64,000 nucleotides of DNA from Bdellovibrio bacteriovorus (GTDB taxonomy: Bacteria; Bdellovibrionota; Bdellovibrionia; Bdellovibrionales; Bdellovibrionaceae), in contig NZ_CP102930.1 in NCBI RefSeq assembly GCF_025558485.1, positions 1,798,001-1,862,000 on the forward strand, read 5' to 3'. Every line of letters begins with the position of its first letter. Position 1 is the first letter of the stretch. Below the pieces are notes generated by a model. That model did no database searches, was not told where the DNA came from, and was given only the letters and a program-made list of their open reading frames with translations. This document shows positions 54,561 through 62,958 of the stretch, one piece after another. Position numbers and translations under genes: made by a program.

Positions 54561-55403
54561 CTAGAACTTGAATCTTTCGCACGCCTGGACAATGTCGATG
54601 TCGCTGATGTTCTCGCAACGACCATTGACGGAAATGCCCCAGGCATCAGGAAGTCCGCGCAGATTTTCACAGCGAGTGCTGTAGTCCACCACCGCCGTCA
54701 GGCTGCCACTGCAACTATCCGAATGATAGATCTTCACAGCTTGTGGATTGCGGGCACTTTTGAATGCTTCACAGGCTTTGGAAGGGGCGGTGTCGGTGAT
54801 GTTGATGCATTGGTTGTCAATCTTGATGCCCCAAGCGGCCGTTCCCGTGGATTCAAGGGCGCTGCACTGGGTTTCCGGTGATACCAAAGCGACTTCCTGT
54901 CCACTGCAAGAATCGGAATGGTGAATACTCACAACAGCGGGCGAGCTTCCGGATTTAAAGGCCTCACAAGCCTGGGCTGTGGGAGTGTCATTGATGTTCA
55001 GGCATTTGCCGTCGATTTTAACTCCCCAAGTGTCTTGGGCTTGGGAAAAACTTTGGCAGGATGTGTAGGGATTCACGCGGGCAATCAGGCTGCCGGAGCA
55101 ACTGTCCGAATGATAAAGTTCGACAGAGCTTGGATATTGAGGCGGGCGGGGATTGCTGCCGCCGCCACCGTTGAGGGCTTGACGAAGTAATTCTTCAGCA
55201 CTGGTCAGGCGGTCGGAAACATAGCGAAGGCGTTCTTTTTGTTCATTGGAAGTGACTTGTTTCATCACAAGCTGGGTTTGTTCTTTGGCAATAGTGACCT
55301 CTTCCAGACTGCGCGAAACCTTCGCGTCGTCAGCGGCCCATGTCAGCGGGCTGCAGAGTTGTGATAAAACTCCTAAAGTTAAGGCAGTGGTTTTTAAGTT
55401 CAT
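54561..55403 (-). CDS. exported protein with three Cys-rich repeats
   Basis: A 280-residue exported protein (signal ending LTWAA; GGAGGGG RBS). A helical segment (SNEQKERLRYVSDRL) and GGGG hinge precede three copies of a roughly 60-residue domain. Each has HSDSCSG, a Thr/Ser-Cys about 15 later, AWGI or TWGV, C-x-N-I-x-D, and ACEAFKS or ACERFKF. Four Cys per copy suggest two disulphides. Family not recognised; resembles secreted binding modules. Confidence 0.78.
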   Translation of the reverse strand: MNLKTTALTLGVLSQLCSPLTWAADDAKVSRSLEEVTIAKEQTQLVMKQVTSNEQKERLRYVSDRLTSAEELLRQALNGGGGSNPRPPQYPSSVELYHSDSCSGSLIARVNPYTSCQSFSQAQDTWGVKIDGKCLNINDTPTAQACEAFKSGSSPAVVSIHHSDSCSGQEVALVSPETQCSALESTGTAAWGIKIDNQCINITDTAPSKACEAFKSARNPQAVKIYHSDSCSGSLTAVVDYSTRCENLRGLPDAWGISVNGRCENISDIDIVQACERFKF

Positions 55404-55534
55404 GGATTCCCCTCCGAAAAACGGTCCCCTTTCGGGAGCCTTTCTAGCCAATACAAAGGACATGCCAAGTCGAAGTGACACCACTTGAGTTTTACTGAAA
55501 AGCGGCGGTAAAATTGAGGCATCGGAGGCGACCC

Positions 55535-56584
55535 ATGAAAATCAAGATTCCCTATCAGGATAAAATCACCTTGGGATATTCTTTGGCCCGCTCTGCAGGA
55601 TTTGCGGCTCAGCAGTTGTCGTTGCCGCTTTTTGAGTTTATTACCACGGGACGTCGCAAGCCTTCTCAGTTTGAGCCCCAAAGAATGCGGGCAGCTTACA
55701 CAGAGCTGTTTAATCTGTTGAAAAAGGACAGCGAGAATATCGCCAAAGGCATTTATCCTGTCGAGGTTCTGAAGCCTGAAAAGGTGGCACATCATTTCCT
55801 GCGATATCCGCGGATTATTTATGATGGCTATGCGATTTCCAAACGTCGTTCCGATAAGGATGCACGGGATTTTAGTGAAGAGGCGGAAAATTTTCTGAAG
55901 GATCTGCCCGAGTACTATCAACGCAATTTCCATTTTCAGACGGGCGGCTATCTGACCCGTGAATCGGCAGAGCTTTACGAGCATCAGGTTGAAATTTTAT
56001 TTTCGGGCTCTGCGGATGCCATGCGCCGTCTGATTATTCCTTTGGCGAAAGAAGCGCTGCCGGGGGACGGCACAGGGATGCACTTTTTAGAGGTGGGAGC
56101 AGGTACTGGGCGGCTGACAAGATTTATGAAGCTTGCGTATCCCAAAGCGAAGATCACCGTTTTGGATTTAAGTTATCCTTATTTGAAAAAGGCGCAGGAT
56201 AATCTGCACGAATTTGACCGTTTGGATTTTGTGCAAGGGGCGGCCGAAGAGCTGCCGTTTCAGGATGGAATGTTTGATTTGGTCTATTCCTGCTTCATGT
56301 TCCATGAACTGCCCCATGAAATTCGCCGCAAGGTGGTGGCTGAAGGTCATCGGGTTTTGAGGTCCGGCGGTTGTTACGGGTTGGTGGATTCACTGCAAAA
56401 GGATGATGCCCGGGATTTTGAGTGGGCTTTGGAACAGTTTCCGGTGGATTTTCACGAGCCCTTTTACAAGAACTACACCCAAAATCCGATGGAAGGTCTG
56501 TTGAATGCCGCTGGGTTTACAAATTTACGCAAGGATCAGGGCTTTTTTGCGAAAGCTCTTCTGGCGCGTAAACCCGCAGAGTAG
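55535..56584 (+). CDS. SAM-dependent methyltransferase
   Basis: A 349-residue protein starting at ATG 55535, 6 bases after GGAGG. Class I SAM fold: FLEVGAGTGRLTRFM (motif I), ITVLDLSYPYLKKAQ (post I), LDFVQGAAEELPFQDGMFDL (acidic loop and motif II), SGGCYGLVDS (motif III). The first 150 residues are an extra helical region, so it may act on a large substrate. Resembles UbiE/Methyltransf_11 types. Substrate unknown. Confidence 0.82.
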   Translation: MKIKIPYQDKITLGYSLARSAGFAAQQLSLPLFEFITTGRRKPSQFEPQRMRAAYTELFNLLKKDSENIAKGIYPVEVLKPEKVAHHFLRYPRIIYDGYAISKRRSDKDARDFSEEAENFLKDLPEYYQRNFHFQTGGYLTRESAELYEHQVEILFSGSADAMRRLIIPLAKEALPGDGTGMHFLEVGAGTGRLTRFMKLAYPKAKITVLDLSYPYLKKAQDNLHEFDRLDFVQGAAEELPFQDGMFDLVYSCFMFHELPHEIRRKVVAEGHRVLRSGGCYGLVDSLQKDDARDFEWALEQFPVDFHEPFYKNYTQNPMEGLLNAAGFTNLRKDQGFFAKALLARKPAE

Positions 56585-56719
56585 TGTGGGATTTTTCGAT
56601 TCAGGGGGTGAGATAAGCGCCCTAAAGGACTGGATTTTTCCTCATTCTGTGCTTGAGTTTTCGATCTTTTCTGGTAGTTTCCTTGGCTCTTGATAAAGCT
56701 AAAATTTTTAGGAGAAATC

Positions 56720-56813
56720 ATGGGTCCAATTACTCAGTTTATCGATCATCACTACCGTCACTTCAAATGGGTCCAATTACTCAGTTTATCGATCATCACT
56801 ACCGTCACTTCAA
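56720..56813 (+). repeat. 47-bp tandem duplication over the start of the deoxyhypusine synthase gene
   Basis: 56720-56766 is copied exactly at 56767-56813, beginning at the ATG. As 47 is not a multiple of three, the two ATGs are in different frames. The RBS aggagaa (56710-56716) is next to the first ATG only, which leads to a 35-residue reading frame ending at 56827; the second ATG leads to the real enzyme. Confidence 0.95.
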
Positions 56814-57738
56814 CGCCGCTGCATTGAAAGATGCTGCTAAAGGCTACAAACTTCACATGGATAACGGTGGCCAGATGCTTGTGACCTTGGCAGGTGCCAT
56901 GTCCACAGCAGAACTGGGTCTTTCTTTGGCTGAAATGATCCGCCAGGGTAAAGTTCACGCTATTTCCTGCACAGGTGCGAACTTGGAAGAAGACGTGTTC
57001 AACCTGGTTGCTCATGATCATTACGTGCGTATTCCAAATTACCGTGATTTGACTCCGCAAGATGAACAAAAGCTTCTTGAGAAGCATTTGAACCGCGTGA
57101 CTGACACGTGCATCCCTGAAGAAGAAGCCATCCGTCGTATCGAAAACGTTGTTCTTGAGTACTGGCAGGAGGCTGATGCTAAGGGTGAATCTTACTTCCC
57201 GCATGAATTCATGTACAAAATTCTTCTTTCCGGCAAATTGAACCAGTACTACCAGATCGATCCAAAAAATTCCTGGTTGTTGGCTGCGGCTGAAAAGAAC
57301 CTTCCAATGGTTGTTCCGGGTTGGGAAGATTCCACTTTGGGTAATATCTTTGCCAGTCACTGTATCAAGGGCGACATCAAGAAATCCACGACTGTTAAGG
57401 GTGGTATCGAGTATATGAAAACTTGGGCTGAATGGTACATGGGAGCTTCTAAAAAAGCTCCAGTGGGCTTCTTCCAAGTGGGTGGTGGTATCGCTGGTGA
57501 CTTCCCAATTTGCGTTGTTCCAATGCTTGAACAAGACTTGGGTCACGAAGATGTTCCTTTGTGGAGCTACTTCGCTCAGATTTCTGATTCCACGACTTCT
57601 TATGGTTCATACTCTGGTGCGATTCCAAATGAGAAAATCACTTGGGGTAAGCTGGCTCCAACAACGCCAAGCTATATCGTTGAATCTGACGCCACTATCT
57701 GTGTGCCTTTGATCTTCGGTTATGTTTTGGGCTGGTAG
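56767..57738 (+). CDS. deoxyhypusine synthase family protein
   Basis: A 323-residue protein close to deoxyhypusine synthase. NAD-site CTGANLEEDVFN, the region GGGIAGDFP, and active-site SGAIPNEKITWGKL, where the WGK Lys corresponds to the enzyme-imine Lys (human K329). Bacteria lack eIF5A; homologues make homospermidine or related polyamines from spermidine/putrescine. Length is a little short of the eukaryotic 369. The 47-bp duplication separates the RBS from the ATG, so expression may be reduced or use a different start. Confidence 0.87.
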   Translation: MGPITQFIDHHYRHFNAAALKDAAKGYKLHMDNGGQMLVTLAGAMSTAELGLSLAEMIRQGKVHAISCTGANLEEDVFNLVAHDHYVRIPNYRDLTPQDEQKLLEKHLNRVTDTCIPEEEAIRRIENVVLEYWQEADAKGESYFPHEFMYKILLSGKLNQYYQIDPKNSWLLAAAEKNLPMVVPGWEDSTLGNIFASHCIKGDIKKSTTVKGGIEYMKTWAEWYMGASKKAPVGFFQVGGGIAGDFPICVVPMLEQDLGHEDVPLWSYFAQISDSTTSYGSYSGAIPNEKITWGKLAPTTPSYIVESDATICVPLIFGYVLGW

Positions 57739-57768
57739 TTTTAAAAAAAACAAAAGCTAAGACTAGAC

Positions 57769-57797
57769 AAAGGGTCCCATTCGGGACCCTTTTTTTA
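57769..57797 (+). terminator. rho-independent terminator
   Basis: aaagggtccc pairs with gggaccctttt, loop attc, then T run. Between the convergent synthase and XRE regulator. Confidence 0.9.
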
Positions 57798-57823
57798 TTT
57801 TAAACAGGGTTGTTGTTCGGAAA

Positions 57824-58120
57824 TCATTTGGATCGTTGCATCGGGCGAAGGATGACTTCGTAAACTCCGGCATGCAGATCCTGAAGGACATTGTTCGGCA
57901 GGGGCTGGGGCGGGTTCTTGCGGGTGCGTCGCCCATAAAGTTCATCCAGAGTGATGTTTAAAACATCACAGATGCTGAAAAGATGCTCGATTTTGCGCGG
58001 TTGTTGCCCGTTCAGCCAATGGTATATGGTTTTGGCGGGAACTCCGGATTGTTGGGAAATTTGCGCAACGCTGAGCTCTTTCTCTGTCATTAACCGACGT
58101 AAGCTTTTACTCAAACTCAT
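57824..58120 (-). CDS. XRE-family transcription regulator
   Basis: A 98-residue protein. HTH: LSVAQISQQSGVPAKTIYHW with recognition helix and NGQQPRKIEHLFSICDVLNI; C-terminal tail NPPQPLPNNVLQDLHAGVYE is short and may dimerise. AAAGG precedes the ATG at 58120. A pair of palindromes of the form TTCTCG-N4-CGRGAA lies at 58181-58217 just upstream, a good candidate for its own operator. Confidence 0.85.
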   Translation of the reverse strand: MSLSKSLRRLMTEKELSVAQISQQSGVPAKTIYHWLNGQQPRKIEHLFSICDVLNITLDELYGRRTRKNPPQPLPNNVLQDLHAGVYEVILRPMQRSK

Positions 58121-58136
58121 AGACGACCTTTCGACC

Positions 58137-58238
58137 AAACCAATACAAGTTTGATGAACTTTGCTGGAAAGGACATAAGTTTCTCGTTTCCGAGAAGGGT
58201 TTTCTCGAAAACGGGAATTAACAATGTTGTATTGGTTT
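58137..58238. repeat. wide 12-bp inverted repeat around the XRE operators
   Basis: aaaccaatacaa (58137-58148) and ttgtattggttt (58227-58238) are exact inverted copies, 78 bases apart, bracketing both operator palindromes. The rest of the 58121-58401 gap includes a -10-like TATAAA at 58257 facing the MOSC gene. Confidence 0.8.
58181..58217. promoter_or_regulatory. paired operator palindromes upstream of the XRE gene
   Basis: TTCTCG-TTTC-CGAGAA (58181-58196) and TTCTCG-AAAA-CGGGAA (58202-58217, one mismatch). Centres are 21 bases apart, i.e. two helical turns on the same face, as for cooperative dimer binding of small XRE repressors. Confidence 0.65.
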
Positions 58239-58401
58239 GAGCTGAGTGACTGCGGTTATAAAAACAGCTCTACGATTTTCCGCATGGGCTGCGAAAGGGC
58301 CTCTATGCCGTTTGGCGAAGATAATCGTAGAAGTGATTGGTGCTGATAGCAAGAAAAATAATCCGCTTGCCTTTCACTCGACAGCGCGAAAGCATAAGCC
58401 C

Positions 58402-59193
58402 ATGAAGATCGAAGAACTTTGCATTTATCCCATTAAGTCCGCGCGTGCTCAGAAAATCAATCAGATGACAATCACACATGAAGGACCTGTCGGCGATCGT
58501 CAATGGATGCTGGTGGATGAAACGGGAAAATTCGTTACGCAAAGAACTTTGCCGAAGCTTGCGACGGTGGAGGTCTTTTACGAAGACTCGGCCTTGACGG
58601 TGGGTTTTCAAAAGATGTTCTTCAAGATTTCCACAAAAAACTCATTTCAGCGTCAGGTGAAAGTTCAGATTTGGAATGACACGGTCGATGCCGCGTTAGA
58701 GCCGGATTTGTATTCACAGGCACTGTCCCAGTATCTGGGTGTAAATTTGCGTTTGGTTCGTTATGCGCCGTTTTCACAGCGTCGGGTGCTTTCTCATTCG
58801 ATGGACTGGAAACCCGAAGTGCGTTTCGCTGATGCGCGCCCCGTGCAGTTGATCAATCTGAAAAGTCTGGAGGAACTGAACTCCCGTCTGGCGGAGCCGG
58901 TCAGCGTGGATCGCTTCCGGGGTAACTTGATTTATTCCGGTGAAGTGCCTTTTGAAGAGGAAAAGTGGAAACGAATTCGCATTGGCGAAGTGGTTTTTTC
59001 TCAACCCAAACGCTGCAGCCGCTGCACCATCACAACCATTGATCAGATCACCGGGGATCGAACGGGGGCGGAGCCTTTAAAGACGCTGGCGACGTATCGT
59101 CGTGACGGCAAGGATGTCTTTTTTGGAACTTTATGGATTCCAGAAAATCCTGGTATTGTTCGCAAAGGCGACACGGTTGAAGTTTTGGAGTAG
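58402..59193 (+). CDS. MOSC-domain protein (YcbX-like)
   Basis: A 263-residue protein: N-terminal barrel (IYPIKSARAQKINQMTITHE, GDRQWMLVDETGKFVTQR) and MOSC domain with RFRGNLIYSG and PKRCSRCTITTIDQ containing the conserved Cys that holds molybdenum cofactor sulphur. YcbX-type proteins detoxify hydroxylated bases in E. coli. Cytoplasmic. Start set at ATG 58402. A small hairpin ctgatta-gtcct-taatcag lies behind the gene (59220-59238). Confidence 0.85.
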   Translation: MKIEELCIYPIKSARAQKINQMTITHEGPVGDRQWMLVDETGKFVTQRTLPKLATVEVFYEDSALTVGFQKMFFKISTKNSFQRQVKVQIWNDTVDAALEPDLYSQALSQYLGVNLRLVRYAPFSQRRVLSHSMDWKPEVRFADARPVQLINLKSLEELNSRLAEPVSVDRFRGNLIYSGEVPFEEEKWKRIRIGEVVFSQPKRCSRCTITTIDQITGDRTGAEPLKTLATYRRDGKDVFFGTLWIPENPGIVRKGDTVEVLE

Positions 59194-59294
59194 GGCTCGG
59201 AACTGACAGTTCTTGCGCGCTGATTAGTCCTTAATCAGTCATTTCAACTTAAACGAACAAAGCGCCGGGCGTGATCCCTGCAAGACAGACGGTC

Positions 59295-61364
59295 ATGTCT
59301 CGTTATATCGGCTTTATCTTATTTTTCGTCCTTGTTGTGGGCTCTTGGGCTCAGGCAGTTTCACCAGAAAAGGTGGGGCTGCATCTGTCCTTTGAAGAGC
59401 GTCTGGTTTTAAGTTATGCGCTTTTGTCTCACAATGAGACACCGGAAGCCAAAGAGGCTATTCTTAAAAAAGCCATGAGTTATCTTGAAAACTCCTACAA
59501 GATTCCGGTTAAAACGGTTGAAGTTCGTAACTTCAAGGAGTTCCTGACTTTATATAAAGGCTCCTGGCCGAACACTCACAGTCTGGCGTTGGATGTCGAG
59601 TCCATCGAAGCCCGCGGGCCCAAGGCGGCCTCTGTATTTACGTCCAAATCCGCCCGTGTGCAGAAACAAATCGACAGCTATCAGGAATGGAAACAGGCCG
59701 AACTGATGAAGATGATGGATGGAGATTTGAATGCTCTGGATATGGAGCAGATTTTGGAGCGCGTACAAGGGGCTGCCCAAAGCCAATCCGGTCGTATGCA
59801 GATAGCACGCGCACTTTTGCAGTTCAGTGAAGGGATGCTGGATTCTAAAATGGCGGAATTGGATCATGTTGGCGAAAAAATTGCGCAATCCAATTTGGCC
59901 GCTCAGCAGGACGCCACAATGAAAATCTTCCTGCAAACCATGTTTACGGAATATTTTGCGCGTCTTAGTCCGGCTTCCAAAAAGCTGATTGTGTCGTCTT
60001 ATCTGGGCGGGGATCTGCATCTGTCAGATATGAAAAAATTTGAACTGATGGTGCAAAACAGTGGACCGCAGTTGCAGAAGCTGTTGCAGGTCGTGGCTCG
60101 CCAGGCGGATCTGGGGCCCGAGATGCTGGAGGTCTTTAAGGGTCTTGAAAATTCCGTGCGCCCGGTTCCATGGGAACAAGTGGAAAAGATTCTAAAAGGC
60201 AAAAACAACAAATTTGATTTCACTTACTTTGAACACAAACCACTGGGTGTGGGCACCATGGCGCAGGTTCATCGCGCCAAGGTGATGATTGATGGGAAGC
60301 GCCACGATGTGGTCGTGCGCTTTATTAAGCCGGGTATTCAGGCACGCGTTGAAGAGGACAAGCGTATTCTGCAAGAGGTGGCGCAGATTCTGGATGCTAA
60401 TGAGGAATTCCGTAAGACGGGTGCTCCAAAGCTCAGCCCTGTGGTTCAGGATATCACTGACACGGTCGTGGCAGAGCTGAATCAGGCCGACACCGTGCTT
60501 CGCCAGAAGCTGGCGTCCAGTCGTTATGAAAAATCGGCGTTCTTGAAGTCGGCTCAGTATAAAAATGATCTGCAATTCCATGTCCCGAAAATTTATGATG
60601 GCCCGAAGAACTCGGACCTGATGGTGCAGGAACTGGTCATTGGTAAAAAGCTGGATAAAGAAATTGCCCCTTATAAAGAAATCGCACCGGACATGAAAAG
60701 ACTGATTGTCGAGGAAATGGCGCGCATCTGGTCTTATGAAGTGATGTTTGGTGGAGGTTTCTACCATTCGGATCTGCATCAGGGGAACTTTATGATTCAG
60801 GTGACGGAACCGAAAATCATCGTCAATATTCTGGATTACGGAATGGGCGGGGTGATTTCAAAGGAAATGCAAAGACAGGTCATGCTGCTGGGGGCTGGGA
60901 CCGAGCTTTTAAATGAAGAGCTGATTGCACGGGCCTTCTGGAAGTTAAGTGATAAAAGCAAGAACACGATCACTGAGTCTTATTTCCATCAGTTGATCAT
61001 GGCGAAAGTTCATAACATTCGCATCGGTTATGAAGAGGCGTTGACGATGGAAAAATGGACCGCCTTTGCCATGGATCTGGGGCTGCGTCTGCCTTATGAG
61101 TTTGTCAGTCTGAATCGTGGATTGGTGATTGTGAATAAGCTTTTAGCGGACGCGGGAAGCTCATTGACAGTCACTGAGCTGATGAAGAGCATGGCCAAGA
61201 AAAATCCGCAGGTTGTGTATCGCGCTTTAGTGCTGGAAGAGAAATTATCCCACCGTGATTTGATTAAGCTGGGTTGGTCTGAGATGAAAGAGGCCCTGGG
61301 CTTTAAATTGCCGGAAGCAGCGATCAATGCCGGAGCCATTCGTTGCGAGATGATTTTTAATTAA
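59295..61364 (+). CDS. exported ABC1/UbiB-type atypical kinase homologue
   Basis: A 689-residue protein. The ATG at 59295 gives a signal peptide (MSRYIGFILFFVLVVGSWAQ) and no other membrane helix. Residues 25-300 are helical. Then an ABC1-type kinase core: PLGVGTMAQVHRA (about 316; the usual Ala-rich loop changed to GVGT), VVVRFIKPG (the usual Lys of VAVK is Arg), HSDLHQGNF (about 491, catalytic HxDxHxGN kept) and ILDYGMGG (metal Asp). Export of this family is odd because it needs ATP. Possible roles: prey cell target or a non-ATP binding function. Single gene. Confidence 0.82.
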   Translation: MSRYIGFILFFVLVVGSWAQAVSPEKVGLHLSFEERLVLSYALLSHNETPEAKEAILKKAMSYLENSYKIPVKTVEVRNFKEFLTLYKGSWPNTHSLALDVESIEARGPKAASVFTSKSARVQKQIDSYQEWKQAELMKMMDGDLNALDMEQILERVQGAAQSQSGRMQIARALLQFSEGMLDSKMAELDHVGEKIAQSNLAAQQDATMKIFLQTMFTEYFARLSPASKKLIVSSYLGGDLHLSDMKKFELMVQNSGPQLQKLLQVVARQADLGPEMLEVFKGLENSVRPVPWEQVEKILKGKNNKFDFTYFEHKPLGVGTMAQVHRAKVMIDGKRHDVVVRFIKPGIQARVEEDKRILQEVAQILDANEEFRKTGAPKLSPVVQDITDTVVAELNQADTVLRQKLASSRYEKSAFLKSAQYKNDLQFHVPKIYDGPKNSDLMVQELVIGKKLDKEIAPYKEIAPDMKRLIVEEMARIWSYEVMFGGGFYHSDLHQGNFMIQVTEPKIIVNILDYGMGGVISKEMQRQVMLLGAGTELLNEELIARAFWKLSDKSKNTITESYFHQLIMAKVHNIRIGYEEALTMEKWTAFAMDLGLRLPYEFVSLNRGLVIVNKLLADAGSSLTVTELMKSMAKKNPQVVYRALVLEEKLSHRDLIKLGWSEMKEALGFKLPEAAINAGAIRCEMIFN

Positions 61365-61471
61365 AAATGTCTGGCGACAAGGGCAAATTAAGACTTTGAA
61401 ATCGTCTTTAAATTTGTTTGTTGTTGGTGAACCTCCTGATCAAAATGATGTTAAATCAGGGGGGGACCTTT

Positions 61472-62836
61472 ATGACAGCCACTGCGGCCCAAACCACGGG
61501 TGTTGCCAATTCTGAAAAAAGCAAAATTTGGAAAGTGATCGGTGCGTCCAGTGCGGGGACGCTGATTGAATGGTACGACTTTTATATTTTCGGAAGTCTG
61601 GCCACGATCATCTCATCACAGTTCTTTCCCAAGGGACATGAAACAGTTGCTTTGTTAAGCACGTTGGCCACCTTTGCCACAGGGTTTATTGTTCGGCCTT
61701 TCGGTGCCTTGGTATTTGGCCGGGTTGGTGATGTGGTGGGGCGCAAGTATGCCTTTATGGTGACACTGCTTATTATGGGTTTGGCGACGACCGCTATCGG
61801 GTTGTTGCCGGGGTATGAAAGTATCGGAATCATGGCGCCGATTCTGCTGTTGCTGTTAAGACTGTTGCAGGGACTGGCTTTGGGTGGTGAATACGGAGGG
61901 GCTGCGACCTATGTGGCGGAACACAGTCCTGACGGTAAACGCGGATATTATACCAGTTATATTCAAACCACGGCGACACTGGGATTGTTTGTGTCGTTGG
62001 GGGTGATTCTGGCCACACGCCTTAGTCTGGGGGAAGAGGTTTTTAGCAACTGGGGCTGGCGGGTTCCGTTTTTACTTTCTGTGGTTTTGGTTCTGGTGTC
62101 GTATTTAATCCGCAGAAGGATGGAAGAATCGCCGGTCTTTAAACAGATGAAGGCGGAAGGAAAAGGCTCCAAGAGTCCTTTGCGCGACAGCTTCCTGCAT
62201 CCGGAAAATCGTCGGTTGGTGATTTTAGCACTTTTCGGTGCGACAGCCGGGCAGGGGGTGGTGTGGTACACCGGACAGTTCTATGCGCTTTACTATCTGC
62301 AAACAGTTTTAAAAGTCGATTTTGTCGTGGCCAATCAGATTATCGCGGTGGCGTTGCTGTTTGCGACACCGTTCTTTGTGGTGTTTGGAGCTTTGTCTGA
62401 TCGAATCGGGCGCAAACGTATTATGATGGCGGGATGTTTGATCGCGGCGCTTTGTTATTATCCCATTTATAAGGCGATGGAAGCTTATTCCGGCTGGAAT
62501 CCGGCAGACCCTTTGGCAGCAGCAGTGAATCCGAATGTGGCGATGCTGACGGTGCTGGTGTTTGTGCAGGTGCTTTTTGTGACAATGGTCTATGGGCCGA
62601 TTGCGGCGTTTTTAGTGGAACTATTCCCCACCCAGATTCGCTACACGTCCATGTCGTTACCTTACCACATTGGGAACGGAGTTTTCGGGGGGCTGGTGCC
62701 TTTTATTGGGACAGCAATTGTGGCCGCCACAGGAAATCACTTTGCCGGATTGATTTACCCTATAGGGGTGGCACTGATGACTTTCATAGTGGGAAGCCTT
62801 TATATTCGCGAAGACCGCAATGTGCGCTGGCACTAG
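61472..62836 (+). CDS. MFS transporter, metabolite:H+ symporter (MHS) family
   Basis: A 454-residue transporter with about 12 helices. Signature GTLIEWYDFYIFG near the start, GRVGDVVGRKYAF (loop 2-3), GLALGGEYGGAATYVAEH and SDRIGRKRIMMAG (loop 8-9) place it with the proline/betaine, shikimate and citrate MHS group. Substrate unknown. ATG at 61472 follows a gggggga tract. Confidence 0.87.
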   Translation: MTATAAQTTGVANSEKSKIWKVIGASSAGTLIEWYDFYIFGSLATIISSQFFPKGHETVALLSTLATFATGFIVRPFGALVFGRVGDVVGRKYAFMVTLLIMGLATTAIGLLPGYESIGIMAPILLLLLRLLQGLALGGEYGGAATYVAEHSPDGKRGYYTSYIQTTATLGLFVSLGVILATRLSLGEEVFSNWGWRVPFLLSVVLVLVSYLIRRRMEESPVFKQMKAEGKGSKSPLRDSFLHPENRRLVILALFGATAGQGVVWYTGQFYALYYLQTVLKVDFVVANQIIAVALLFATPFFVVFGALSDRIGRKRIMMAGCLIAALCYYPIYKAMEAYSGWNPADPLAAAVNPNVAMLTVLVFVQVLFVTMVYGPIAAFLVELFPTQIRYTSMSLPYHIGNGVFGGLVPFIGTAIVAATGNHFAGLIYPIGVALMTFIVGSLYIREDRNVRWH

Positions 62837-62924
62837 TATCGGTTTGAGATTTGCCTGTCAGCGCAGAGGTGTTCCCTTTGATCGTTAAAGGGACAACATA
62901 CTCGAGCAAGTCTCAGACTGGAAC

Positions 62925-62951
62925 TAAACATGCTTAGGATATAGCCGATAA
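62925..62951 (+). promoter_or_regulatory. exact sigma-28 (FliA) consensus promoter
   Basis: TAAA (62925-62928), 15-base spacer, GCCGATAA (62944-62951): identical to the FliA consensus in both boxes and spacing. The ATG of the next gene is 8 bases behind the -10 box, so the message may be leaderless. Confidence 0.7.
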
Positions 62952-62958
62952 GTTCATC

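Noticed and set aside
56653..56766. Upstream in-frame extension of the deoxyhypusine synthase from a TTG
   Set aside because: The added residues are translated from the duplicated DNA in the wrong frame, with no RBS.
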